64,000 nucleotides of DNA from Rhizobium anhuiense (GTDB lineage Bacteria > Pseudomonadota > Alphaproteobacteria > Rhizobiales > Rhizobiaceae): NCBI RefSeq assembly GCF_003985145.1, contig NZ_ML133522.1, positions 310,001-374,000 on the forward strand. Direction: 5' to 3'. Below the pieces are notes generated by a model, which saw nothing but the letters and a program-made list of their open reading frames with translations, did no database searches and had not been told where the DNA came from. The stretch's first letter is position 1. Each line of letters opens with the position of its first letter. This document shows, piece after piece, positions 35,025 through 46,913 of this stretch. The translations under genes were made by a program, and so were the position numbers.

Positions 35025-36284
35025 TCAGAGCTTGCCGTTGGCCTCGGCGATGCCCTTCGTCAGGCTGCCGGTTGCCGGGAAGAGCGGGATGAGGCAGGCC
35101 TGCAGCGCGTGGTAGATATCGCCCTTGCCGGGGAAGAGCGAGTGCGAGGGCACGAGATCTTCCGTCAGTTCCTCATGCCAGCCGCCGTTCTTGTGGTCGA
35201 TGAAGGCGCGCTCGATCACGTTCCAGATCTTGCGGTAGCTCTCCTCGTGGAAATCGCTCGGCAGATGTTCGTTGAGGAAATGGGCGGCAGCCGCACCTTC
35301 GCAGGCCGGCCACCAGAGCTTGTTGCGCTTGGCGGGCTTGTCGTCCCAGTCGAGCGTATAGAAGAAGCCGCCCTTGTCGTTGTCCCAGCCGAGCGCCATG
35401 GATTGGGCAAACAGCGCCTTCGCCGCATCCGGCATCCATTCGATGCGTTTGCCGCCGAGCGCCCAGAGCTGCAGGATCAGGCGAGCCCATTCCAGCCAAT
35501 GGCCGGGCGTCGTGCCGGCCGGGCGGAACATTTCGTTCGGATGATAATAGGTCTTGTCGAGCTTCCATTCGGCGTCGAAATGCTCGGCGACGCGCCAGTC
35601 GACCGAACCGGCCGCGCGGCGGATGACGAGATCGGCGATGCTTTCGGCCTTGGTCAGATATTGCCTGTCGCCGGTCGCTTCGAAGGCCGCCATCAGCGCT
35701 TCGGTCAGGTGCATGTTGGAGTTCTGGCCGCGATAGGCGCCGCCGTCGAGCGGCTGCCAGTCGGCGGTGAATTCCTCCGCGATTGCGCCGTGCTTGGCTT
35801 CCCAGAACTTTGTGTTGAGGATCTCGGTGATATCATTGAGCATGCCGTCGGCAAGCGGATGGCCGATGGTCTTTGCGGAGGAGGCGGCCAGCAGCACGAA
35901 TGCATGGCCATAGCCCTGCTTGTTGGAATCGACCGGACCGTCATTGTTAAGCGACCAGAAATAGCCGCCGTTTTTCCGGTCGCGATGATGGTTCCAGATA
36001 TAGTTCATGCCGTGGTCGGCGACGTCGGCAGCGCCCGGACGGCCGAGCAGGGCGCCGATCGAGAAGCAATGCACGGCGCGCGCGGCAATATGGATGCCGC
36101 GAACCTGGCCCTCGGCGTCGAGAGGCCTGCCTTGGTCGTCGAGATCGTAGAAACCGCCCTTGGGGTTGACCGAATTGTGCTGGAAGAAATCGAAGAGGCC
36201 GTTCGCCTGGTTGAGCAGCCAGTCGCGATGATAGGCGCGGGTCGTCCAGTTTCCAAGCGCGGCATTGCCGGTTGCGGGTGCCAT
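35025..36284 (-). CDS. AGE-family sugar epimerase/isomerase
   Basis: The protein has 419 residues from ATG 36284 (GGAGG upstream). It belongs to the N-acylglucosamine 2-epimerase superfamily, an (alpha/alpha)6 barrel. Typical segments are NPKGGFYDLDDQGRPLDAEG, HFDAEWKLDKTYYHPNEMFR, PGHWLEWARLILQLWALGG and NKLWWPACEGAAAAHFLNEH, which include the active-site His and Glu. Family members include mannose isomerases and GlcNAc 2-epimerase; this one looks closest to the mannose/aldose isomerase type. It is divergent from metH. Confidence 0.9.
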   Translation of the reverse strand: MAPATGNAALGNWTTRAYHRDWLLNQANGLFDFFQHNSVNPKGGFYDLDDQGRPLDAEGQVRGIHIAARAVHCFSIGALLGRPGAADVADHGMNYIWNHHRDRKNGGYFWSLNNDGPVDSNKQGYGHAFVLLAASSAKTIGHPLADGMLNDITEILNTKFWEAKHGAIAEEFTADWQPLDGGAYRGQNSNMHLTEALMAAFEATGDRQYLTKAESIADLVIRRAAGSVDWRVAEHFDAEWKLDKTYYHPNEMFRPAGTTPGHWLEWARLILQLWALGGKRIEWMPDAAKALFAQSMALGWDNDKGGFFYTLDWDDKPAKRNKLWWPACEGAAAAHFLNEHLPSDFHEESYRKIWNVIERAFIDHKNGGWHEELTEDLVPSHSLFPGKGDIYHALQACLIPLFPATGSLTKGIAEANGKL

Positions 36285-36368
36285 GATGCTCCTCCGATTT
36301 CGTGCACAAGCGTTGCAAACGCCTATATAGAGGTCGAGCAAGCCTGTCATCGGTCTATCGCATCGGCC

Positions 36369-36405
36369 GTCCTTTGCGCGTCTGAAAAGGCGCGCGGTGC
36401 TGTAG
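36369..36405. repeat. Dispersed GCGCGTC/GACGCGC palindromic repeat, copy 3 of 3
   Basis: CCTTTGCGCGTCTGAAAAGG followed by CGCGCGGTGCTGTAG matches the reverse complement of the 3615-3656 repeat core. It lies just upstream of the metH promoter. Confidence 0.65.
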
Positions 36406-36407
36406 CC

Positions 36408-36436
36408 TTGCAAAGCACGAAATCGATAGGCATATA
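36408..36436 (+). promoter_or_regulatory. Probable metH promoter (-35/-10)
   Basis: TTGCAA, 17 bases, then CATATA gives a plausible sigma-70 promoter. The 20-bp palindrome begins 4 bases after the -10, where a repressor would block transcription start. Confidence 0.55.
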
Positions 36437-36439
36437 TTG

Positions 36440-36459
36440 ACATAAAGATATCTTTATGT
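36440..36459. promoter_or_regulatory. 20-bp perfect palindrome, putative SahR operator of metH
   Basis: ACATAAAGATATCTTTATGT is a perfect palindrome at the expected start of the metH transcript. ArsR-family SahR repressors, which sense S-adenosylhomocysteine, control metH and related genes in many proteobacteria through AT-rich palindromes. The assignment to SahR is inference; no arsR-type gene is in the window. Confidence 0.6.
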
Positions 36460-36499
36460 GATTTGGAAGTCTGGTCTTATGACGTCAAGGAGCCCTCCC

Positions 36500-40273
<3,774 letters not shown>

Positions 40274-40319
40274 CCAGCCGTTTGGCGTCTTCCGCTGATA
40301 AAATAATTCAAGAAAGGAG

Positions 40320-40356
40320 GGAGCCGGAAGTGAATCACTTTCCGGCTCCATGCTTT
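40320..40356 (+). terminator. Terminator after metH
   Basis: GGAGCCGGAAGTG and CACTTTCCGGCTCC pair with one bulge around a 3-base loop, followed by a short T run. It lies 46 bases after the metH stop codon and can serve metH and the convergent GntR gene. Confidence 0.75.
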
Positions 40357-40406
40357 TGAAAATCAAGAAGATTTTTCTTTTGAGCCGATGATGTCGGCCT
40401 TGCGGT

Positions 40407-41171
40407 TCAAGTCACCGCGATCGTCAGCTCCGCGACGAAATCATAGGCGTCGCCGCGATAGAGCGAGCGGGTGAATTCCACGGCGCGGCCGGAGCCAAGA
40501 TAGGAGATGCGCTCGATCGACAGGCCGGCCGCACCGACCGAGACGCCGAGAAGCTGGGCGTCGGCTTCCTTCATATTGGTTGCCGAGATGCGCTGCACCG
40601 CGCGTACCGGGCGGACCTGGAGGCGTTCGAGTTCAGCATAGAGCGAATTGGTGACGGCCGAGGGATCGGGCAGGAACTCGCCGGAAACGCTGGCATTCTC
40701 GATCGCCAGCGGCTGGTCGTCGGCGATGCGCAGGCGGGAGAGGCGCGAAACCTTGACGTCGGTGCCGAGGCCGAGAATCATCATCTCGTCGGGCGAGGGG
40801 GTGTGGATGCCCTTGTGCAGCCATTCGGAGCGGGAGGACATGCCGCGGCGCGCCATATCCTCGGTGAAGGAGGTCAACTGCGACAGGCGTTGCTCGACCT
40901 TGGAGACCGGCTTGGCGACGAAGGTGCCCGAGCCGTGGCGGCGCACCAGCAGGCCGTCGGCGACCAATTCGTCGATCGCCTTGCGGACGGTGACGCGGCT
41001 GACGGCGGCGAATTCGGCGATGTCGCGTTCCGGCGGCAGCGCATCGCCGTGGCCGAGCGTGCCGGTGCGCACGGCCTCTTCGAGCATGCGGCGCAGCTTG
41101 ACGTAGAGCGGGCCGGTACCGGCAGCCTGCAGGCGCTCCAGGGATAGGATGGTAGCGAGGTCGTCGCTCAT
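40407..41171 (-). CDS. GntR/UTRA regulator, NagQ-like
   Basis: The protein has 254 residues. The GntR winged helix is at the N-terminus (GTGPLYVKLRRMLEEAVRTG, LPPERDIAEFAAVSRVTVRK, LLVRRHGSGTFVAKP). The C-terminal UTRA sensor spans about residues 100-245 and ends VEFTRSLYRGDAYDFVAEL, as in HutC/NagR proteins. Its start overlaps the stop of the kinase gene upstream by 4 bases. Next to a sugar kinase and a CUT1 transporter, it fits the alphaproteobacterial NagQ role of controlling N-acetylglucosamine use. That link is inferred from gene order. Confidence 0.88.
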   Translation of the reverse strand: MSDDLATILSLERLQAAGTGPLYVKLRRMLEEAVRTGTLGHGDALPPERDIAEFAAVSRVTVRKAIDELVADGLLVRRHGSGTFVAKPVSKVEQRLSQLTSFTEDMARRGMSSRSEWLHKGIHTPSPDEMMILGLGTDVKVSRLSRLRIADDQPLAIENASVSGEFLPDPSAVTNSLYAELERLQVRPVRAVQRISATNMKEADAQLLGVSVGAAGLSIERISYLGSGRAVEFTRSLYRGDAYDFVAELTIAVT

Positions 41172-42052
41172 GCCGCACCTCTCTGCCTGTTGTTCAGGAG
41201 CTTCACCGCAAGTCCCGCCGCGCCCTGCAGGGCATCGCCCTTCGGTTTGGCGAGCAGCAGCCTGTAACGTTCGGCAAGCCAGGGTTCATAGGCTTCGGCA
41301 AGGCCGCCGAGCAGGCAGATCGACGGGCATTCGGGCCAGAGCAGCGCCTCGAGGCTTTCGCCGATCGCGGTCGCGGCGTCGGTGACGATGCCAACCGCAA
41401 CAGTATCGCCCTTGGCCGCATGTTCGAAGACAACAGGTGCGTAGCGGGCAAAGTCCTTCGGTCTTGCCGAATGCGCGAATTCGACGATGCGCTCGGGATC
41501 GTTGCCGTATTCGGCCATGACCGCTTCGGTGATCGGCGATGCCGGCCGCACCCCGTCATGGGCGAGCAGCGATCGTTCCATTAGGTCGCGGCCGAGGCGG
41601 GCGCCGCTTGCCTGGTCCCCAACGACGAAACCCCAGCCGCCGATGCCGTTCAGCCGGCCATCCCTACGGGCATTATAGACCGAGCCGGTGCCGAAGGCGC
41701 CAACGATACCGTCGGCATCGCCGAGCGCACCCTGCAGGGCAATCAGCGCATCGGTGACGACGCGACCTTCGGTAAAGGGCAGGGCCGTTTCGATTCGTCT
41801 GCCGTAATCGCCGACGTTGGCACCGGCGACGCCGACGACGGCTGCGACGGAGGAGATGGTTTCAGCAGCAAGCCCGGCATCGCACAGCGCCTGCCGGGCG
41901 GATTCGACGATATTGAGAAGAGAGTTTTCGAGATCCGACAGAATGTTGGCAGGGCCTGATTTGCCGCGGCCGATGACATTGCCGTTTCCGTCCGCGACTG
42001 CGGCCCGGCAGCTCGTTCCGCCGCCGTCTATGCCGATTGCAAGCTCCGTCAT
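41168..42052 (-). CDS. BadF/BadG-type sugar kinase, probable N-acetylglucosamine kinase
   Basis: The protein has 294 residues in the ASKHA fold. The phosphate-1 loop is ELAIGIDGGGTSCRAAVADG, followed by GVAGANVGDYGRRIETALPF, phosphate-2 VGAFGTGSVYNARRDGRLNG, and GGWGFVVGDQASGARLGRDL, which is typical of eukaryotic-type GlcNAc kinases. It should phosphorylate the sugar imported by the divergent ABC system. Its stop overlaps the regulator start (ATGA), so both are in one transcript. Confidence 0.88.
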   Translation of the reverse strand: MTELAIGIDGGGTSCRAAVADGNGNVIGRGKSGPANILSDLENSLLNIVESARQALCDAGLAAETISSVAAVVGVAGANVGDYGRRIETALPFTEGRVVTDALIALQGALGDADGIVGAFGTGSVYNARRDGRLNGIGGWGFVVGDQASGARLGRDLMERSLLAHDGVRPASPITEAVMAEYGNDPERIVEFAHSARPKDFARYAPVVFEHAAKGDTVAVGIVTDAATAIGESLEALLWPECPSICLLGGLAEAYEPWLAERYRLLLAKPKGDALQGAAGLAVKLLNNRQRGAA

Positions 42053-42091
42053 CGGGCCTCCGAATATACCGTTCCCTATGTTTTTTAATAC

Positions 42092-42109
42092 AATACCAAA
42101 AAAATACCA
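42092..42109 (+). promoter_or_regulatory. Candidate NagQ-like operator, copy 1
   Basis: AATACCAAAAAAATACCA contains two AATACCA half-sites in direct repeat, about 40 bases upstream of the kinase start. The second site is its inverted near-copy. Confidence 0.6.
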
Positions 42110-42221
42110 TTTACCAAGTGGGAATGAGGGAGAAAATCAATCTTTTTATCTCATTGATTTCACTGGATTTAATTTTTTAACGAATTTTCTCAGGCCGAAA
42201 AGTTAAATTCGGCTGGACAAT

Positions 42222-42239
42222 TGGTATTTTTTTGGCATT
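42222..42239 (-). promoter_or_regulatory. Candidate NagQ-like operator, copy 2 (inverted)
   Basis: On the minus strand this reads AATGCCAAAAAAATACCA, 17 of 18 identical to copy 1. It sits on the ABC-operon side, so one regulator could control both promoters. Confidence 0.6.
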
Positions 42240-42577
42240 AATTCCGCAAAAGGGAACAGCACTTCGAAGCCCACGAAAACCGGCAGTTAAGCCAAGCCGG
42301 AACCGCTACGAAGGTGATCGAGATGACGACCCACTGGCCTATCGGGCTTGTGGCGAATTCGGGCATTCATCGGCTTTCCCCATCATTTCGCCGCCCCGGT
42401 GTAGCCGCTGGGAAGGTGCGCAGTCCGGCCGCAGGCGATCCGCCTTCGTGTCCGTCGAGCTTTCGGGACCGGCATTGCTGGCGGTCCTCCAAGGGGCGTT
42501 GGGTGTTGCCTCAGGCACGCCAATTGCTTGTTTCAGATCGAAAACAGCGCCTCGCGGCGCTTAAACAGGAGAGGGAA

Positions 42578-43837
42578 ATGAAAAACACTGCTCTGAAAAG
42601 CTTCCTGCTTGCATCCAGCCTGCTGACGTCAGCAGGCCTCGTCCATGCCGCCGACGTCACGCTGACGATCGAAAGCTGGCGCAATGACGACCTGCAGATC
42701 TGGCAGGAGAAGATCATCCCGGCCTTCGAAGCCAAGAACCCGGGCATCAAACTCGTCTTCTCGCCGACAGCACCGACCGAATACGATGCTGCAACGTCTG
42801 CCAAGATCGATGCCGGCAGCGCCGGCGACATCATCACCTGCCGTCCCTTCGACAAGTCGCTGGCCCTGTTCAAGAGCGGCAACTTGACGAGCCTGAATGA
42901 TCTGCCGGGTATGGAGAACTTCTCGCCGGTCGCAAAGGCCGCCTGGACGACCGACGACGGCAAGTCGACCTTCTGCGTGCCGATGGCTTCGGTCATCCAC
43001 GGCTTCATCTACAACAAGGATGCCTTCGACAAGCTCGGCATCTCGGTGCCGAAGACGCAGGACGAGTTCTACGCAGCGCTCGACAAGATCAAGGCCGACG
43101 GCACCTACATCCCGCTCGCCATGGGCACGAAGGACCTCTGGGAAGCCGCCACCATGGGCTACCAGAACATCGGCCCGAACTACTGGAAGGGTGAGGACGG
43201 CCGCGCCGCCCTGATCGCCGGCAAGCAGAAGCTGACCGACGCCGACTGGGTCAAGCCCTATGAAGAGCTTGCCAAGTGGAAGCCCTATCTCGGCGACGGC
43301 TTCGAAGCTCAGACCTACTCCGACAGCCAGAACCTCTTCACGCTCGGCCGTGCCGCGATCTACCCGGCCGGCTCGTGGGAAATCGCGCTGTTCAACAGCC
43401 AGGCACAGTTCAAGATGGGCGCCTTCCCGCCGCCGGTTCCAAAGGCTGGCGACACGGGCTACATCTCCGACCATCCTGACATTGCGGTCGGCCTGAACGC
43501 GAAGAGCGCGCATGCTGAGGAAGCCAAGAAGTTCCTCACTTGGGTTGCTTCGCCTGAGTTCGCCGATATCTACGCCAACGCGCTGCCGGGCTTCTTCAGC
43601 CTGAACTCCAACCCGGTCAAGATGTCCGATCCGCTCGCTCAGGAATTCGTTTCCTGGCGCGGCCCGTACAAGTCGACGGTGCGCTCGACCTATCAGATCC
43701 TGTCGCGCGGCACGCCGAACCTCGAAAACGAGACCTGGGTCGAATCGGCCAACGTCATCAACGGCACGGATACGCCGGCGGTTGCTGCCGAAAAGCTCCA
43801 GAAGGGCCTCGACAGCTGGTACAAGCCGGCCAAGTGA
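42578..43837 (+). CDS. ABC sugar-binding protein (CUT1 family)
   Basis: The protein has 419 residues. A signal peptide (LKSFLLASSLLTSAGLVHAA) precedes ADVTLTIESWRNDDLQIWQE. The mature part has the family-1 extracellular binding pattern: IIPAFEAKNPGIKLVFS, FIYNKDAFDKLGISVPKTQD, GRAAIYPAGSWEIALFNSQA and WYKPAK at the end. It delivers an oligosaccharide or amino sugar to the permeases. The kinase and regulator next to it point to GlcNAc or chito-oligosaccharides. AGGAGAGGGAA before ATG 42578 is a strong ribosome binding site. Confidence 0.9.
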   Translation: MKNTALKSFLLASSLLTSAGLVHAADVTLTIESWRNDDLQIWQEKIIPAFEAKNPGIKLVFSPTAPTEYDAATSAKIDAGSAGDIITCRPFDKSLALFKSGNLTSLNDLPGMENFSPVAKAAWTTDDGKSTFCVPMASVIHGFIYNKDAFDKLGISVPKTQDEFYAALDKIKADGTYIPLAMGTKDLWEAATMGYQNIGPNYWKGEDGRAALIAGKQKLTDADWVKPYEELAKWKPYLGDGFEAQTYSDSQNLFTLGRAAIYPAGSWEIALFNSQAQFKMGAFPPPVPKAGDTGYISDHPDIAVGLNAKSAHAEEAKKFLTWVASPEFADIYANALPGFFSLNSNPVKMSDPLAQEFVSWRGPYKSTVRSTYQILSRGTPNLENETWVESANVINGTDTPAVAAEKLQKGLDSWYKPAK

Positions 43838-43861
43838 TGTGATCAGGGGCGGCGTTTGCTG

Positions 43862-43908
43862 CCCCTCATCCAGCCTGCCGGCCACCTTCTCCCCGCGTGC
43901 GGGGAGAA
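43862..43908 (-). repeat. REP-like element, copy 2 of 3 (inverted)
   Basis: On the minus strand it reads TTCTCCCCGCACGCGGGGAG, then AAGGTGGCCGGCAGGCTGGA and TGAGGGG, matching 30481-30524 and 57757-57801. It lies 24 bases after the binding-protein stop. Confidence 0.8.
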
Positions 43909-44051
43909 GGAGATTCGCAGCGACCTCCCAGCCCGACATAGCATCCCAGCAGGGCGTTCCTTTCTTCCCAGGTGGTGGAGAGTCCGGGTGAGGCGCAACG
44001 TTTTCCACCTGTGCTGCCCTTGCAGCCAGTCGACATGAACAGGCAAAAGCC

Positions 44052-44999
44052 ATGAGCGAAACCAACAACGCGGCCGATATCGTCCCGCTCAAGCGCCCGG
44101 TGCGCTGGCACATTTTCGTCTTCATGCTGCCAGCCCTGATCGTCTATTCCGCCGTCATGGTGCTGCCGCTCATCGAAACCCTCCGGCTGTCGCTTTACAA
44201 TATGGTCGACGGGCAGCCGGCCTTCGTCGGACTGGCGAATTTCAAGGTGCTGTTCGGCGATGCGCGCTGGGCGCGCGATTTCTGGAATGCCCTTGTCAAT
44301 AACCTGATCTTCTTTGCCATCCACATGTGCGTGCAGAACCCGATCGGCGTGGCGCTTGCCGCCCTGCTTTCGGTGCCGAAACTGCGCGGCGTTGCCTTCT
44401 ACCGCACGGCGATGTTCCTGCCGACGCTCTTGTCCTTCGTCATCGTCGGCTTCATCTGGAAACTGATCCTCTCGCCGATCTGGGGCGTGGCGCCCTGGAT
44501 GCTCGATCTCATCGGCTTGAAATTCCTGTTCGCGCCCTGGCTCGGCAAGTCCGGTTCGGCGCTGATCGCGGTGTCGCTGATCTCGAACTGGCAATATATC
44601 GGCATTCCGATGATGCTGATCTATGCCGCACTTCTCAGCATCCCTGAAGAGGTGATCGAGGCGGCCGAATGCGACGGCATTACCGGCTGGGCGCAATTCT
44701 GGAAGATCAAGCTGCCGCTCATCCTGCCGGCGATCGGCATCATCTCGATCCTGACCTTCGTCGGCAATTTCAACGCCTTCGATCTGATCTACACCGTGCA
44801 GGGGGCGCTCGCCGGGCCTGACATGTCGACCGACATTCTCGGCACCTTGCTCTACCGCACCTTTTTCGGTTTCCAGCTTCAGCTCGGCGACCGCTCGATG
44901 GGCGCGACGATCGCTACGGTGATGTTCCTCATCATTCTCGCCGGCGTCTCGCTTTATCTCTTCGTCATCCAGCGGCGCATGCGTCGCTACCAGTTCTGA
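44052..44999 (+). CDS. ABC sugar permease 1 (CUT1, MalF-type)
   Basis: The protein has 315 residues and six membrane segments, starting HIFVFMLPALIVYSAVMVLP. The EAA loop reads EEVIEAAECDGITGWAQFWK. The C-terminus YLFVIQRRMRRYQF is cytoplasmic. It forms the channel with the next gene's product; 9 bases separate the two. Confidence 0.92.
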   Translation: MSETNNAADIVPLKRPVRWHIFVFMLPALIVYSAVMVLPLIETLRLSLYNMVDGQPAFVGLANFKVLFGDARWARDFWNALVNNLIFFAIHMCVQNPIGVALAALLSVPKLRGVAFYRTAMFLPTLLSFVIVGFIWKLILSPIWGVAPWMLDLIGLKFLFAPWLGKSGSALIAVSLISNWQYIGIPMMLIYAALLSIPEEVIEAAECDGITGWAQFWKIKLPLILPAIGIISILTFVGNFNAFDLIYTVQGALAGPDMSTDILGTLLYRTFFGFQLQLGDRSMGATIATVMFLIILAGVSLYLFVIQRRMRRYQF

Positions 45000-45008
45000 G
45001 GAGCGCGC

Positions 45009-45848
45009 ATGTCCAAGGCACGCACATCTCCCATCCGCACCGGCCTCGTGCATCTGGCGCTGAGCGCCTATACGCTGGTCGCGTTGTTTCCGGTGTTTCT
45101 GACCATCGTCAACTCGTTCAAGGATCGCGCTTCGATCTTCCGCGAGCCGCTGATGATCCCGACGCCGTCGACCTTCAGCCTTGTCGGCTATCAGACGGTG
45201 CTGGGGCAGGGCGATTTCGCCACCTATTTCCAGAACAGCTTCATCGTCACGATCGTCTCGATCCTGCTGGTGCTGCTCTTCGGCGCCATGGCGGCCTTCG
45301 CCCTGTCGGAATATCGTTTCCGCGGCAATACGCTGCTCGGGCTCTATATGGCGATCGGCATCATGATCCCGATCCGTCTCGGCACGGTGGCGATCCTGCA
45401 GGGCATGGTGGCGGCCGGCCTCGTCAACACGCTGACGGCGCTGATCCTCGTCTATACCGCGCAGGGCATACCGCTGGCGATTTTCATCCTGTCGGAATTC
45501 ATGCGCACGGTTTCGGATGACCTCAAGAATGCCGGGCGCATCGATGGGCTTTCCGAATATGCGATCTTCTTCCGGCTGGTGCTGCCACTGGTGCGCCCGG
45601 CCATGGCGACGGTCGCCGTCTTCACGATGATCCCGATCTGGAACGACCTCTGGTTCCCGCTGATCCTGGCGCCGTCGGAGGCCACCAAGACGGTGACGCT
45701 CGGCTCGCAGATCTTCATCGGCCAGTTCGTCACCAACTGGAATGCGGTGCTGGCGGCGCTGTCGCTGGCGATCCTGCCGATCCTCGTCCTCTACGTCATC
45801 TTCTCGCGGCAGCTGATCCGCGGCATCACGTCAGGAGCCGTCAAGTGA
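45009..45848 (+). CDS. ABC sugar permease 2 (CUT1, MalG-type)
   Basis: The protein has 279 residues with six membrane segments, beginning GLVHLALSAYTLVALFPVFL. The EAA loop reads DDLKNAGRIDGLSEYAIFFR. The ending [12 protein letters not shown] is typical for CUT1 permeases. Its stop overlaps the GTG start of the oxidoreductase by 4 bases. Confidence 0.92.
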   Translation: MSKARTSPIRTGLVHLALSAYTLVALFPVFLTIVNSFKDRASIFREPLMIPTPSTFSLVGYQTVLGQGDFATYFQNSFIVTIVSILLVLLFGAMAAFALSEYRFRGNTLLGLYMAIGIMIPIRLGTVAILQGMVAAGLVNTLTALILVYTAQGIPLAIFILSEFMRTVSDDLKNAGRIDGLSEYAIFFRLVLPLVRPAMATVAVFTMIPIWNDLWFPLILAPSEATKTVTLGSQIFIGQFVTNWNAVLAALSLAILPILVLYVIFSRQLIRGITSGAVK

Positions 45849-46903
45849 CCGTAAAACCGATCCGCGTCCTCGTTGCCGGCCTCGGCAATATGGGCCGCAG
45901 CCATGCGCTCGCCTATCACAACAATCCAGGCTTCGAGATCGTTGGTCTCGTCAACCGCTCGACGCCGAAGCTGGAGCCCGAGCTGCAGGGCTATACGATC
46001 CATCCCGACTTCATGACGGCGCTCGCCGAGCTGAAGCCGGACCTCTGCTCGATCAACACCTATTCCGACAGCCATGCCGATTATGCCGTCGCCGCCTTCG
46101 AGGCCGGCTGCGACGTCTTCGTCGAAAAACCGCTGGCGACCACCGTCGCCGATGCCGAGCGCGTGGTCGCGGCGGCTGGGAAGGCCGGGCGCAAGCTGGT
46201 GATCGGTTATATTCTTCGCCATCACCCTTCCTGGATGAAGCTGATCGAGGAGGCGCGCAAGCTCGGCCCGCCTTACGTCTTCCGCATGAACCTCAACCAA
46301 CAGTCCAGCGGCCCGACCTGGGCGACGCACAAGTCGCTGATGCGCACCACCTCGCCGATCGTCGATTGCGGCGTGCATTATGTCGACGTCATGTGCCAGA
46401 TCACTGATGCCAGGGCTGTCGAGGTGCGCGGCATGGGGCTGCGCATGTCCGACGAGATTGCCGCCGACATGTATAATTACGGTCACCTGCAGGTGCTGTT
46501 CGAGGACGGTTCGGTCGGCTGGTACGAAGCCGGTTGGGGACCGATGATCTCGGAGACCGCCTTCTTCGTGAAGGACGTGATGTCGCCGAAGGGTGCGGTT
46601 TCCATTGTCATGGATCCGAACGCCAAGTCCGACGATATCGACACGCACACCAAGACCTCCGTGATCCGTCTGCACACGGCCGAGACCGGCGCGGACGGCA
46701 AGTTCATCCGGCCCGACCAGGATATGAGGATGACCGGCGAGCCCGGCCATCAGGCGCTTTGCGACCTGGAACAGGCCTTCATGCTGAGGGCGATCCGCGA
46801 GGATCTGAACCTCGACCGCCATATGGCGGATGCGGTGGCATCGCTGCGCATCTGCCTTGCCGCCGACGAGAGCGTGCGTACCGGCCAGCCGGTCAGATTG
46901 TAA
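45845..46903 (+). CDS. Gfo/Idh/MocA-family oxidoreductase
   Basis: The protein has 352 residues from GTG 45845. The Rossmann loop [20 protein letters not shown] binds NAD(P). The conserved [18 protein letters not shown] motif, with the Lys-Pro of this family, follows near residue 95. A substrate-side His is in [13 protein letters not shown]. It probably oxidises a sugar or sugar derivative taken up by this transporter. The overlap with the permease gene shows tight coupling. Confidence 0.9.
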   Translation: MTVKPIRVLVAGLGNMGRSHALAYHNNPGFEIVGLVNRSTPKLEPELQGYTIHPDFMTALAELKPDLCSINTYSDSHADYAVAAFEAGCDVFVEKPLATTVADAERVVAAAGKAGRKLVIGYILRHHPSWMKLIEEARKLGPPYVFRMNLNQQSSGPTWATHKSLMRTTSPIVDCGVHYVDVMCQITDARAVEVRGMGLRMSDEIAADMYNYGHLQVLFEDGSVGWYEAGWGPMISETAFFVKDVMSPKGAVSIVMDPNAKSDDIDTHTKTSVIRLHTAETGADGKFIRPDQDMRMTGEPGHQALCDLEQAFMLRAIREDLNLDRHMADAVASLRICLAADESVRTGQPVRL

Positions 46904-46913
46904 GGGAAAGACA

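Larger units (their letters stand above)
42053..42577. other. Divergent regulatory region of the amino-sugar locus
   Basis: This AT-rich region separates the kinase-regulator pair from the ABC operon. It holds two inverted copies of an 18-bp site (42092-42109 and 42222-42239). The part from about 42300 to 42577 reads open on the + strand but lacks a ribosome binding site and signal-peptide logic, so it is probably leader sequence. Confidence 0.65.

Noticed and set aside
35109..36440. A 443-codon open frame opposite the AGE-family epimerase
   Set aside because: Its composition is that of an antisense shadow, while the minus-strand protein has the full epimerase pattern and a ribosome binding site.
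36286..36499. A SAM- or B12-type riboswitch before metH
   Set aside because: The leader between the likely transcription start and the GTG is only about 50 bases, too short for a cobalamin riboswitch, and no SAM-II-like pseudoknot pattern was apparent. The palindrome points to protein control instead.
42314..42577. An N-terminal extension of the sugar-binding protein
   Set aside because: The frame is open but would place the signal peptide 88 residues inside the protein. The strong ribosome binding site before ATG 42578 fixes the start.
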